DNA of 64,000 nt from Cyanodermella asteris (Eukaryota > Ascomycota > Lecanoromycetes > Ostropales > Stictidaceae), in contig UYJD01000009.1 in the NCBI GenBank assembly GCA_900618795.1, positions 565,823 through 629,822 on the forward strand. Reading direction: 5' to 3'. The notes beneath the pieces are model-generated. The model searched no databases, had not been told where the DNA came from, and saw only the letters and a list, made by a program, of their open reading frames with translations. How positions within the stretch are numbered: the first letter of the stretch is position 1; the number at the start of each line of letters is the position of its first letter. Position numbers and translations under genes: made by a program. Positions 10,891-20,777 of this stretch are shown in pieces.

Positions 10891-12387
10891 ATGCCAAGGT
10901 CAGTCTAATAAGCTTCCAATCGAATTCCACGTCCCATTCTAACGTGTCCCAGAGAAATCATCACCATCCAAGCCGGCCAGTGCGGCAACAACGGTAAGTT
11001 TCGCACGGTCCGAACAACCAGCTCCAGAGGAACGCGAGACTAACGCGTTTTCGAATCAGTGGGGTCGCAATTCTGGCAGCAGCTCTGCCAGGAGCACGGC
11101 ATCAACCAGGATGGCAATCTCGAGGACTTTGCCACGGAAGGGGGAGATCGCAAAGATGTCTTCTTCTATCAGAGTGACGATACGAGGTACATTCCGCGGG
11201 CGATCCTGATCGATTTGGAGCCGAGAGTACTCCAGGGCATACAGAATGGGCCCTACAAGAACATTTACAATCCGGAGAACATCTTCAGTCATCCCGAAGG
11301 TGCGGGCGCGGCGAACAATTGGGCGGCTGGGCATGCGGCGGGGGAGAAGATTCAAGAGGAGGTCTTTGACATGATTGACCGGGAGGTGGACGGGAGTGAC
11401 TCGCTGGAGGGATTCATGTTGCTGCATTCGATTGCTGGAGGCACTGGATCCGGACTTGGAAGCTTCCTCCTCGAACGCATGAACGATCGATATCCGAAGA
11501 AGCTCATCCAGACTTACTCGGTATTCCCGGATATGAAGACGGGAGAAGTGGTCACCTCGCCATACAACGGTCTACTGGCGATGAGAAGACTGACACAAAA
11601 TGCCGACTCTGTGGTTGTGCTGGATAACGGCGCGTTGTCTCGGATCGCTGCGGACAGACTACACATCCAGTCTCCTTCGTATTCGCAGACGAATCAGCTC
11701 GTCTCGACGGTCATGTCGGCCAGCACGACGACCCTCCGATATCCTGGTTATATGCACAACGACCTGGTTGGCATAATGGCGTCGCTGATTCCTACTCCTC
11801 GCTGCCACTTCCTCATGACAGCATACACGCCATTCACAGGCGATAACGTGGAGTCTGGCAAGACGGTGCGCAAGACTACGGTGATGGATGTCATGCGAAG
11901 ACTTCTTCAGCCGAAGAACAGAATGGTCTCGACTGCCCCAAGCAACTCCAGCTGCTACATCAGCATCCTAGACATTATCCAAGGCGAGGCTGACCCCACC
12001 GAAGTGCACAAATCTCTATTGCGAATCCGTGAGCGAGGCAACAGCATGGCCAGGTTCATCCCATGGGGCCCGGCGTCGATCCAGGTGGCGCTCACGAGGA
12101 AGTCACCATATCTGCAGAGCGCCCACCGCGTGTCTGGACTCATGCTGGCGAATCACACTTCCATCTCGACGCTGTTCAAGCAGATTGTGTTTTCTTACGA
12201 CAAGCTACGGAAACGCAATGCATTCCTGGACGGCTACCGAAAAGAAGCTGCATTCAAGGCAGACCTGGGCGAATTCGATGAGGCGCGGGCCGTCGTCAGC
12301 GATCTGATCGCCGAGTATGAGGAAGCAGAAACCGAGAGCTACTTGGACCCTGACAAGGGAGCGAAAGATGGAGAACCAGCACGTTGA
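10891..12387 (+). CDS. tubG: Gamma-tubulin (three exons)
   Basis: Exons 10891-10898 (8 nt), 10953-10993 and 11060-12387, with introns of 54 and 66 nt (GTCAGT and GTAAGT donors). The spliced product is 458 aa. It begins [18 protein letters not shown] and carries the tubulin GTP-binding loop AGGTGSGLG at about residues 142-150. Gamma-specific features are [30 protein letters not shown] and the long tail after YRKEAAF. Gamma-tubulin forms the small complex at spindle pole bodies that nucleates microtubules. Without the first two exons the frame would appear to start at GTG 11059, which is not a real start. Fungal genes for this protein are also called mipA or tug1. Confidence 0.95.
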
Positions 12388-13187
12388 GAGGGAGACGGGA
12401 GCTCTTAGCGAGTGCGCCAAGATGCAAGTGCCCAGGCAGGCGCCCTTGTGCAAGAAGTTGCTGCTTGGCAGCACAAGTCACGAGGCCACGATCACGATAA
12501 GATGCTGCCTGAGGGTGAGACTGAGTGTGAGGATGGTCACGATGGTGGCTGTGAGCCCGAACGATCAAAGCACCGAGTGTGACGCCACGTCACAGAGACA
12601 GAAACGCCACAGCTTGGCTGTGCACAGGCGAGTAAGTTGCTTAAGACATCGTCATCTGCGCAAAGCTTGGACCGACTATGAGCGCATACATGACGATCGC
12701 GGAGGCTCAACGGCGGGACTTTGCCGTGACAGCTGCCACCCGATTTAGCAGCGCACCAGGGTGGTGGCCAGTGGTAGTCGAGCAGAGCAAGACCTGAAGG
12801 CCGAAATCTAAACACATCATAGCTACGAACCCCGGTGGCGGCCCGGTGCACGTTGCGTTCCCATTTGTTGCGAGCATGGGTTTGCTCTTGGCGAGCATAG
12901 CTCCACCGCCATGGGTACAAGCAGGGCGATGACGCAGACTCGCGCCTGCTTGTGGTGACAGTGATGCTTTCCCTTGTGCCAGGAAGCCGCGACTCACTCC
13001 CAGCCTTGATTTGATTGCAAGCGTTCCCAGCCATTTCCAAGCATACATATTAGAGCTTTGTCCTGGACGTCTGCTCTCTTGCCACCACTCCCCGTTCAAA
13101 GCACAACATCTCGAGCATTTCACTTGCAATCACTCATCTACCCTCCAAGACGACAACAACAGCAACGACCGCCCACTCACACTCACA
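12388..13187. other. Intergenic, no gene supported
   Basis: 800 bp. Overlapping minus-strand frames (12537-13040, 12707-13129) lack recognisable features. The last 100 bp are CA-rich and form the PMP3 leader. Confidence 0.45.
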
Positions 13188-13420
13188 ATGCCTTTCACCG
13201 CATCAGACATCTGCAAGATCATCCTTGCCATCCTCCTGCCCCCGCTCGGTGTCTTCCTCGAGCGCGGCTGCGGTGCTGACCTTCTCATCAACATCCTCCT
13301 GACCATCTTGGGTTACCTTCCCGGCATCCTTCACGCTCTGTATGTGTCAATTTGTGAGCGACAGTAGCCTGTGCGCAGTTTGCTAACCGACCACGCAGGT
13401 ACATCATCTTGAAGTACTAG
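13188..13420 (+). CDS. PMP3: Plasma membrane proteolipid 3 (Pmp3/SNA1, UPF0057)
   Basis: Exons 13188-13339 and 13399-13420 with a 59-nt intron (GTATGT..GCAG). The product is 57 aa: MPFTASDICKIILAILLPP, GVFLERGCG, DLLINILLTILGYLPGILHALYIILKY in pieces. It has two hydrophobic segments (about 10-23 and 31-52) and the family signature PPLGVFLERGC. Pmp3 is a small membrane protein that sets plasma membrane potential and salt tolerance in yeast. The exact 57-residue length and a frame-closing intron near the usual site, just before the terminal IILKY, make this secure. Leaving out the intron would change the C-terminus to a family-inconsistent VSICERQ. Confidence 0.95.
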
Positions 13421-15669
13421 AGGATGCCTCGCAGAAGCCCGCGGCCCAATCCCGCGCCGACTGGTCTCTCACCAGTATTGCCAGCTGGTCCCCTACCAAA
13501 TATGCCAGTCGATGTTATCCTGACATGAAGGGCGTCCGGGGAGGATATTAATGACTCGCGGAGGCCGACCCACCCTCTGTTACGATACCCAGGCGTTATG
13601 CGAAAGAAAGACACAGACGGGATATGATTTGATACATGGTTTTGCTGCTTGCGTTGGGCATGATTGCGGTCTCTCTGAGCCGCTTTGTTGTTATGTCAGG
13701 CATTTTTGAGCAGTAATGAATTGAACGTTCTGATATTGTCCTAGTTTCCAATGCTCACTCGTGTTGAATTCCATTTAACGAATGCTGGATGAGCACTACC
13801 CAATTGCTCACAAGTGCCCAAGCAGATTTTTTGTGCACAATTGTTCTTGCACCGTGCTACATGTCTGATTGAGCATCCTGCTTAGTGGTCGGGCACTGTA
13901 GTTTGTCCAGTACTACTCATCCGCACCGTCTGTCCCCGTTTGACAACACATCAAAGATTCCTTATCGTGAGCCTCGGCTGAACTACAGGCCAAACATGCC
14001 GGCCGATGCCCGCCACGGAGGCCACCCTCGTTGGGTAGTGATGACCAGCGGCCTTCCGAACCGGGCCCGTATTGGGGTCGGTCTGCCCGCGGCCTTGGTG
14101 ACCGGAGACCTCAGCACTAATCTACAGCTGATATTTATATTAGCAGCGTCTCTCGTCTTGTCGCTACAGCCAGCATGGTACATCCAAGTCGTGAAACGGA
14201 CGATACGAACTGGGACGCGGTTTTGGAACAGGTCTCAGTCCACGCCGGAGGTTGTTGCTCCAAACGCCCAAAACAGACGACGACGACGAATTTGAGCTCA
14301 CAGCTTCATATCTGAGACAAGTTCACTGAGGTGCATGCTCGACATATGAAATTTGGGAATCGTCTACCCTTCCAAGTCACACTGACACTACACCACAATC
14401 ATCGTCCTGGCAAGAGAACATGGAGAACGATGGATGTCGAGGCTCAGAGATCACGTGCACCATGAATAGACATCGAGAATGCACACTTTCAGCATCTGAC
14501 ACGACGAGCTAAACTTGCACTTCAACGAGAAATGCGAAACACGCCAGGACTCGTGCCGATGAGCCTATATCGAGCTGGTCAAATTCTGAGATGACAGCTG
14601 GCGGACGCCACGATGCTGGTGCCTGACAGAGGCGAAAATAAACGAGGCTCGAGCGCCGTACAGGGATGTCATAGGGCGGAGGCGCACACACATGTTGGCT
14701 ATGCTAACAGATGCGTTTTGTGGAAGGTCAGAAAATAGAGGACATGTGGATTCCGAGCCGGATGGAGGCTGATATCGAAGCTTATCTGGACTTCGGCAGA
14801 CCGCTCATTGGCCTTTAGGATGGGTAGACTTATCCCGCCATCTTAGCGTGCACTGCCATTCCGGGGATCCCGAAATAGAAAACAGTGAGCCGGCAGTCGG
14901 ATGGTTGAGGCTCTTGAAGCTGGTGGCGAGCAAAATGACTGTCACGTTCGCGACGCGACGAGCAGCAATTCTACAGCTGGGCGAATGGGCGCGAGCACTG
15001 CACGCCATCTAAGTGAGATGATCCAGCGAGTGGGAATTTTAGGGACCATGGCGGCTCGCACAGGCACGAATCGAAGCGGATTCCGACCACTCGGCAGCCC
15101 GCCCATCCAACACTCATCCAAAAGTCTATCGTGTTATCGTGCGCCCGGCATCCGGAGCCATGGCCGCCTGTCCGTTTCACGCTTCGTTGACGATGCTATG
15201 TCGCAATCATGAGCCGCTGAGCTACCATGGTGGTTGAAGTGATATCAGCACTTTCACTGGACGTCCGTTTGACACGATGCAGGCTCAGAAGTGCATCCAT
15301 AAAGCTGTCTTTGGCGTTGTGGAGAACTTCGACTTTGAGTTCTTCGCGTTCCTCGTTGGTGGTCCTAAAGCGGTCGCGCGTTTGTCGTTCGTCGCATCCA
15401 CTAGCGAAGGATCCCGTTGAAACATGCCCGTAAGTCGTACTTTGTACGAACCAAAACGAAGTCGGTCGCATTTTTGATGGCGAGATCAGGTAACGTCTAG
15501 AGGATTGTCATCGTTGTGCTCGACAGAAAGCTGTCGCGCGTCGATCCTTCGTGACAAAATTCTAGGCAGCCAACACGCTCGGCATTCCCGCCGTGACCTT
15601 CACGGTATATAAATCACGCCGGCAAAGATGGTCGAGTTATCTACATCGGCAGTTACAACTTTGACAGAC
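13421..15669. other. Intergenic, no gene supported
   Basis: 2.2 kb between PMP3 and the tyrosinase. A 136-codon frame at 13885-14295 starts at GTG and shows one hydrophobic stretch but no family features. Nothing else is supported. Confidence 0.45.
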
Positions 15670-17403
15670 TCACAGCCTAAGCAGGAGGTAGTTGTCTGAA
15701 ACGACATTCCCGATCCTCATGACCTTGACGACCCGTCGTCGTTGCAGCACATCAAACTTCGGCGTATTTCTGCGTTTACACTTCCTCATGCCCTTCAAAT
15801 CCTCATGATGTGCCTGGACTTCAACGGCGTAGTCCTTTTGTGTATCAACGCCCAAATCACGCAGCCTTCGGGCCAACGCTGCAGGAACCGCCGTGTGTGT
15901 CGTCACAGGCAGCGAGTTTTGGCAGTTCGCACACCCATCCAGCGCCCATCTGCTGAAAATCGGTTCTCTACCAATCTCGAGCCTCTCACCCGACGGAAGC
16001 TTCGCGTAGGTTCGCACGATAAACGACCCGGGGTACTGTGTGCGGTTGATGTCATGTGCTCGAACGACGATCTCCGGAGACAGGACTTCCGGATCTGGCG
16101 TAGCCAAGTCGCGGCACTCGACGAGCGGATCGAGTGAGCCGGATCCGTATGTGTAGTGAAGATCCTTCTCAATATCCGTAACGTCATCCGAGGTAGACCA
16201 GGATTTGTCCGCTTTCTTGAACGGTCGCAGGGGCGTCTGCATTGTCAGAGGGGTGTTTGGTGGGATGCTGCGCATGTATTTGGCTTCACCATCAGAGCTG
16301 TTCGTGCCGAGGTAGCCTTTGATGACCGACAACTTGCCACGAGCGGTGCGTTGCTGCTTCCGTTGCCATTGCCAGAAACAGTAGTCGACAAAGCAATGAT
16401 GGAAGAAGAGGATGGGGTCCATGCTCGCAGTGTTTGCTTCGCCCATGTCGCCGCTCGCACCGAGTATCGGCGACGCGTTGATGCCATCCTTGCCTTTCTC
16501 GTAATGACCTCCAAGGGCAAGGTGCATGCCGTTGTGAGGGCTTTCCAGTGAAACCGCATAGTATCTGTCGCCTAGTCCGTAGTCTGAACACCATTTGCGT
16601 TGCGATTCCGTGTTTGAGAAGACGGTATAGTTTGGGGCATCGAGGCATTGTTGATAGCGCGCCACGATGGAGTAGGTATCAGCGAATGGCGTCTCCGAGT
16701 CTCCAGCTGCATACGGTATGTGTACTCGGCCCGTGAGCCAGTTTCTCAGATTGCCGTTCAAGATGGTGGTGTTTTCCACATCATCGGAGTATGTCGCATT
16801 GTGGTTACTTGACTCCTGTCGATCTTGCTCGCAGCCAACAAGACTGGCTTGCGGGTATCGCACGGTGCTATAGCCCGCAGGTTTAGTATGTCTGGTTTCA
16901 TTTCCGGGAACGTTGCAGAGGTTCTGTGGGAGAGTGTACACCCGGAGAGGGTTGTTGATGGTTTGACCATCCAGTACAAAGGTCGCAGTGGTCAGAAACC
17001 AGGGTATGGGTGTATCAGAGTCGGCGTCCAGGCAGGTATCCCGAAAGGGCAACGTGACGGTCTCACACACCGGTACCTTACGCATCGCCTCCTCAAACCG
17101 CAACAGATACGCTCGATGCCATGTGGGAAACAGAACGTTGGCATGATTGCAGAACCCTCCCCAGTACTCCTTGGGATCACGTTGACCCTCCCAATCGGGC
17201 GTCGTGAAAGGTTCTCCGTGGAAGCTGGCGATCGCAAAGTACGAGTCGGGATCTTCTGCCGGGAGCTCCTGTAATCCTTTGAAAGCTCGTATAACTGTCT
17301 CCAACGGCACGCGATTCCCAATATTGTACTCAGTCTGTAAATCTTGCAGCGAACGCCGGGTTCGCAGCACGCCAGAGACATGACCATATACTTGGAGAGT
17401 CAT
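15670..17403 (-). CDS. Tyrosinase (polyphenol oxidase)
   Basis: Intronless, 577 aa from the ATG at 17401-17403. The frame extends upstream, but that part lacks family features. CuA ligands are H62, H87 and H96 in GGFCNHANVLFPTWHRAYL. C85 sits two residues before H87, as in the Cys-His thioether of fungal tyrosinases. CuB is HNGMH (290, 294) and DPILFFHHCFVD (335/336). The C-terminal part carries a CANC motif (491-494). In Aspergillus oryzae tyrosinase a CXXC in the C-terminal shielding domain takes part in copper loading, so this is probably a latent proenzyme activated by cleavage. No signal peptide is seen, consistent with an intracellular enzyme oxidising phenols to quinones for melanin-like pigments. 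A catechol oxidase cannot be excluded from sequence alone. Confidence 0.93.
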   Translation of the reverse strand: MTLQVYGHVSGVLRTRRSLQDLQTEYNIGNRVPLETVIRAFKGLQELPAEDPDSYFAIASFHGEPFTTPDWEGQRDPKEYWGGFCNHANVLFPTWHRAYLLRFEEAMRKVPVCETVTLPFRDTCLDADSDTPIPWFLTTATFVLDGQTINNPLRVYTLPQNLCNVPGNETRHTKPAGYSTVRYPQASLVGCEQDRQESSNHNATYSDDVENTTILNGNLRNWLTGRVHIPYAAGDSETPFADTYSIVARYQQCLDAPNYTVFSNTESQRKWCSDYGLGDRYYAVSLESPHNGMHLALGGHYEKGKDGINASPILGASGDMGEANTASMDPILFFHHCFVDYCFWQWQRKQQRTARGKLSVIKGYLGTNSSDGEAKYMRSIPPNTPLTMQTPLRPFKKADKSWSTSDDVTDIEKDLHYTYGSGSLDPLVECRDLATPDPEVLSPEIVVRAHDINRTQYPGSFIVRTYAKLPSGERLEIGREPIFSRWALDGCANCQNSLPVTTHTAVPAALARRLRDLGVDTQKDYAVEVQAHHEDLKGMRKCKRRNTPKFDVLQRRRVVKVMRIGNVVSDNYLLLRL

Positions 17404-18010
17404 TTCAGAGAAGAGAAAAAGTTCGAAAGTGAGAGATACAATTGAGGAGCGCCAGTACTCGCCATTTTGAAATGGTACTCGAGCCCAAAGCGATCTGCGC
17501 CGACGCTGGCCATCTGAAGACCCGTGGCATCGCAAGGATTGACCTGGCTAACGGTAATTACCAATCCGGGATCATATATAGGCTCGAGGTTGGACCGGCG
17601 TCGCTGAAAGGACGATTGAACCTCTGCAATGCCGCCCATCGTGGCATGTCCGCTGCGTATGAACAAGTCTAAAGCGACCAGCCATGTCAACCAACGGCAA
17701 CATCGGGAGAGACAAGACCCGAAAAGCAGACGCTGGTAGCTCGACGTCGCCGATATGAGCAGCCCGTCTCACGAAGCCTACGAGCTGGCTGAAAATTTTG
17801 AGAAGCTTGTTGTAGCTATTGAAGGTCGAAATGAAGCGAGCGAATGAAGCCTGGGATTGGCAAAGTCCGTTTTCGGCATAGCGTGGCTGCAGTTCAACAA
17901 ATCGGCGCTTCCAAGTAGTTCGCTGCAGGCTTCAACACAGGCTCTAGGGACCTCGTAGGCAAACACGACTATCTACATATCAGACAAACGCCGATAGTTA
18001 CAGCGTCAAG
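17404..18010. promoter_or_regulatory. Shared upstream region of tyrosinase and TFB5
   Basis: 607 bp between divergent genes. On the tyrosinase side a TATA-like CTATATATG reads on the minus strand at 17573-17582, about 170 bp before the ATG. No other element is recognised. Confidence 0.45.
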
Positions 18011-18361
18011 ATGAAGGCGTCCCAAGGTAAGTCTTTGAGGCATGCGATGCGACAAGGCCACAGCGTCAGAGTGACCAGCTAAAATGAGGATCATTCAAGG
18101 AACTCTCATCGAATGCGATCCGGCCATCAAGGCTATGATCGTCAACATCGAGAACAAAGGCAGCACCAAGTTCATTCTCGAAGACCTCGATGATCAGCAT
18201 GTCCTCATATCCAGCAAGCATCTCGACTGGGTGAAGGCACGACTAGAGGAGGTAAGTGACATTCCAGCTTCCACACTGAGTTTGGCACTTATGATTGCAT
18301 TTGTCAGGCTTTGAGAGAGACACGTTTCAACGACAGCGAAGACGAGTCCGCTCCCGAGTAG
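18011..18361 (+). CDS. TFB5: TFIIH core subunit Tfb5 (three exons, two possible starts)
   Basis: Preferred model: exons 18011-18026, 18100-18251 and 18308-18361, introns of 73 and 56 nt (both GTAAGT), 73 aa. It starts MKASQGTLIECDPAIKAMI and contains ILEDLDDQHVLI and the acidic tail DSEDESAPE. Tfb5/TTDA is the smallest TFIIH subunit. It stabilises Tfb2 and is needed for nucleotide excision repair. The alternative is to keep the first intron and start at ATG 18084, giving MRIIQGTLIECDP with exactly the same length. The spliced form is chosen because it has a consensus donor and MKA-QG resembles the M-x-x-A-x-G start of homologs. The gene converges on the isomerase gene, leaving 97 bp between stops. 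Confidence 0.9.
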
Positions 18362-18458
18362 ATTTCTACTCCCCTCAAGCATCTACGTCGTTTCCTGCTG
18401 TCTGCTCCAAAACCGCCTGCAAACAAGGTTTCAGTCTAGGCTATATGCTTTCAAACGG

Positions 18459-19536
18459 CTAAAGTTTCTCGAATCTCGGCGTCTTCTTCATGATTCCTGC
18501 GGTCATGGCTTCCGGAACATCATTGGTCTGTAGCATAGCACCATTCCAGACGGCGGTGTACTTGAGGTCTGGACAGTGTCAGCAAATCAGTTCGAGGCTT
18601 AGGACCACTGCCCGCCACATGGCTGCTCAACTTACGTTCGTCCGTGGTGTGGTCCCTTGCGTGGTCTAGCAAATGCTTGGTACCCCTCGTCGCGACCGGA
18701 CTCTTGCTGGCAACGAGCTTTGCCCATTCGATCGCGCTCTTGAAAGTCTCGTCCTTTCCGTCATACACTCTGGTGGCGAACCCCACCTGACTCGCCTCCT
18801 TTGCATCAAAGATCCTGGCGGTCAGGCAAACATCCTTAACCCAGCCATAGTTACCAACCACCTTTGGCAATCTCGACAAAGTACCAATATCCGCAGCCAG
18901 ACCAATATCCACTTCCTTGACGCACAACTTAGCATCACTGCTCACAAATCGTACATCACAAGCAGTTGCGAGATCTATGGCAAGCCCAAAGCAGTATCCG
19001 TGCATGACGACTGCTACAGGCTGCGGGCATAGTTCGAGCCCGCTGATGGCGTCTTGGAATTCGAGGATGTGGCGCCGGGCGAGGAAAGCTTGGCGGGCGC
19101 CGTCGCGGTCACTGCTGCTGGGGTTGACGGGCGATAATGGGTTCTCGCCGGCCATGGCGACGTCAAGGCCCGAGGTGAATGCTTTGGGCCCGGCACCGGT
19201 GAGAACGACGGCTCGAACGTTGGGGTTGTGGCCGATGCTGCGGATGACGCGGGTGAAATCGTACCACATGCTGGAAGGTGTTAGCTCTCAGGCGGACTTC
19301 TTGGCAAACGGTATTCAGATCAAATGGAAGCTTGGTGGCGATGCTGCGTGTTGGCCTTTGGGTAGATTCAGACGACCGATAGAAACAAGAACTCATTGAG
19401 ATGCACAATCCACTCACGCTTCATGCCATGAATTCAGCTTGTTCGCTCGATTGATCTCAACGTGCACGACATGGTCAGCCGCGAAACTGCTGTTGAAGTA
19501 CTCAGACTTCGGCAACTCGGTCGGAATGTCCATCAT
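18459..19536 (-). CDS. Delta3,5-delta2,4-dienoyl-CoA isomerase (enoyl-CoA hydratase family)
   Basis: Exons 19418-19536, 18636-19270 and 18459-18568, with introns of 147 and 67 nt (GTGAGT, GTAAGT). The product is 287 aa from the first of two tandem ATGs (19536; the second, 19533, is equally possible). The crotonase fold shows the oxyanion blocks GAGPKAFTSGLDV and HGYCFGLAIDL. The signature ACDVRFVSSDAKLCVKEVD followed by GLAADIGTLSRLP carries the acidic residues (about D145, E159, D167) of the dienoyl-CoA isomerase subgroup (Ech1). These enzymes shift conjugated dienes so that unsaturated fatty acids with odd-numbered double bonds can enter beta-oxidation. The C-terminus FEKL is only a weak peroxisomal signal, so location is uncertain. 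The frame closes in all phases. Confidence 0.9.
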
Positions 19537-20318
19537 CTCGTATTCCCCGAATCGGGCAGGACGGTATGCGTTGGGACGGTAGAAAGTTTTTGAGTGCGTT
19601 TGTCGCGACTCCGGCGCCAACAACGGATACGGACTTGAGATGATGCAAGGTTCCTAACGACAACTAAGTATAAGGCGAAACGACAAACAACCAAGAAGAA
19701 TGATAGCTGCGACCGCTCGTGAGCTCTTTGTGTGAAGTCGTGACAGACATTTAGAGTTGCGGATGAGCAGTCAGAGTCCGACCTTCCAACGAACCGAGGC
19801 TCCAGGAAGCGGCGCGTTTCGGCCGAAACGCTCAACCCGCCAATCCAATCTCGAACGAGCTTTTTATGGACACCTTTTGCGAACTGCTCGTTGTCGACTC
19901 GCGTACTTCGTGCGCCCGGATCGAAGCCTCGGACTCGGCTTGCTTGCAATTGAGGCCGTCTTTCCTTGTTCACTGTCTCGTGCGGCTGGTGAGATGCTCA
20001 GGTGTGTCTGCACATCTAGATGGCTGCTGTACGCTGAGGTGCAAATCGACTTCCATGTCAGATCACGTTCTATACCCACACATGCCAGACTATCTTTACG
20101 CAACGTGTATTGTTAGAGGCCGCAATTGGTGGCCGCATTTGTTGAATGGAGTAGGTACGTTCTCACGTTGAAGGTAATAATATTGAAACGATATCATGTT
20201 CGCGTTCAGCCCATAATTCCTTTCCTTTCCTTTGCAAAAAGATGGTCCGTCTTTCTCTGCATCTACTGTCCATGTTATAATATCCTTTCAGTCGTTACCT
20301 GCCACCCGCAGCCGCACG
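19537..20318. other. Intergenic with one dispersed repeat copy
   Basis: 782 bp without a supported gene. It contains the palindromic repeat at 19798-19841 described separately. The rest is promoter of the isomerase gene and 3' region of the secreted protein gene. Confidence 0.4.
19798..19841. repeat. Dispersed palindromic repeat, copy 1
   Basis: About 44 bp containing the perfect palindrome GTTTCGGCCGAAAC and a following GCTCAACCCGCC. A second imperfect copy lies at 22205-22249. Most differences are C/T or G/A transitions. Confidence 0.5.
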
Positions 20319-20777
20319 TCACTTAGTCTGGTGGAACTTTACACAAGTGATGGGTTCATCCACAACCCAACATCCGCCCCGGCCATCCTGTAGATCGAAC
20401 TCTTCCGTGAAGCCGACCTCTACTCCACAAAGATCCAGCGTTTCCCGAGTATACTTGTAGTACGAAAAGTGCTGCGGATAGATGGGCTCCCAACTGGGGA
20501 TATAAGACTGGTAGAGATTATTTGGGTCATTCGCTTGCCCGACCAGCTGAAACACAGTGAGGTCCGTGGCGTTGAAAGTCGTGGAGGATTCGGACTGGTC
20601 CACGTTGTACATCGTCGTGACGCGTCCGGAGCAATCTCTGTTGCTGAAGAGCGTGAGTTTGAGGCCGTCGCGGGGCAAGATCTGGGAAGACCTGGCGTCG
20701 GTTGGGACGGCGGCCGTGAAGGAAAGAGCTGAGAAGAACGGCATGAGGGCAAGAAGCTTCGCGACGGAGAGAGACAT
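20319..20777 (-). CDS. Small secreted protein, four mature cysteines
   Basis: Intronless, 152 aa from the ATG at 20775-20777; the frame is open upstream but only from here gives a signal peptide (MSLSVAKLLALMPFFSALS, cleaved near AAVPTDA). The mature part holds four cysteines (RDCSG, LDLCGVE, GGCWVV, ITCVKF), enough for two disulfides, and starts with a basic stretch ending RDGLKLTLF. The TLFSNRDCSG opening resembles small secreted proteins of plant-associated fungi, which often begin with a beta-strand and Cys-x-Gly. No family is recognised. Effector-like status is inferred only from size, secretion and cysteines. Confidence 0.7.
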   Translation of the reverse strand: MSLSVAKLLALMPFFSALSFTAAVPTDARSSQILPRDGLKLTLFSNRDCSGRVTTMYNVDQSESSTTFNATDLTVFQLVGQANDPNNLYQSYIPSWEPIYPQHFSYYKYTRETLDLCGVEVGFTEEFDLQDGRGGCWVVDEPITCVKFHQTK

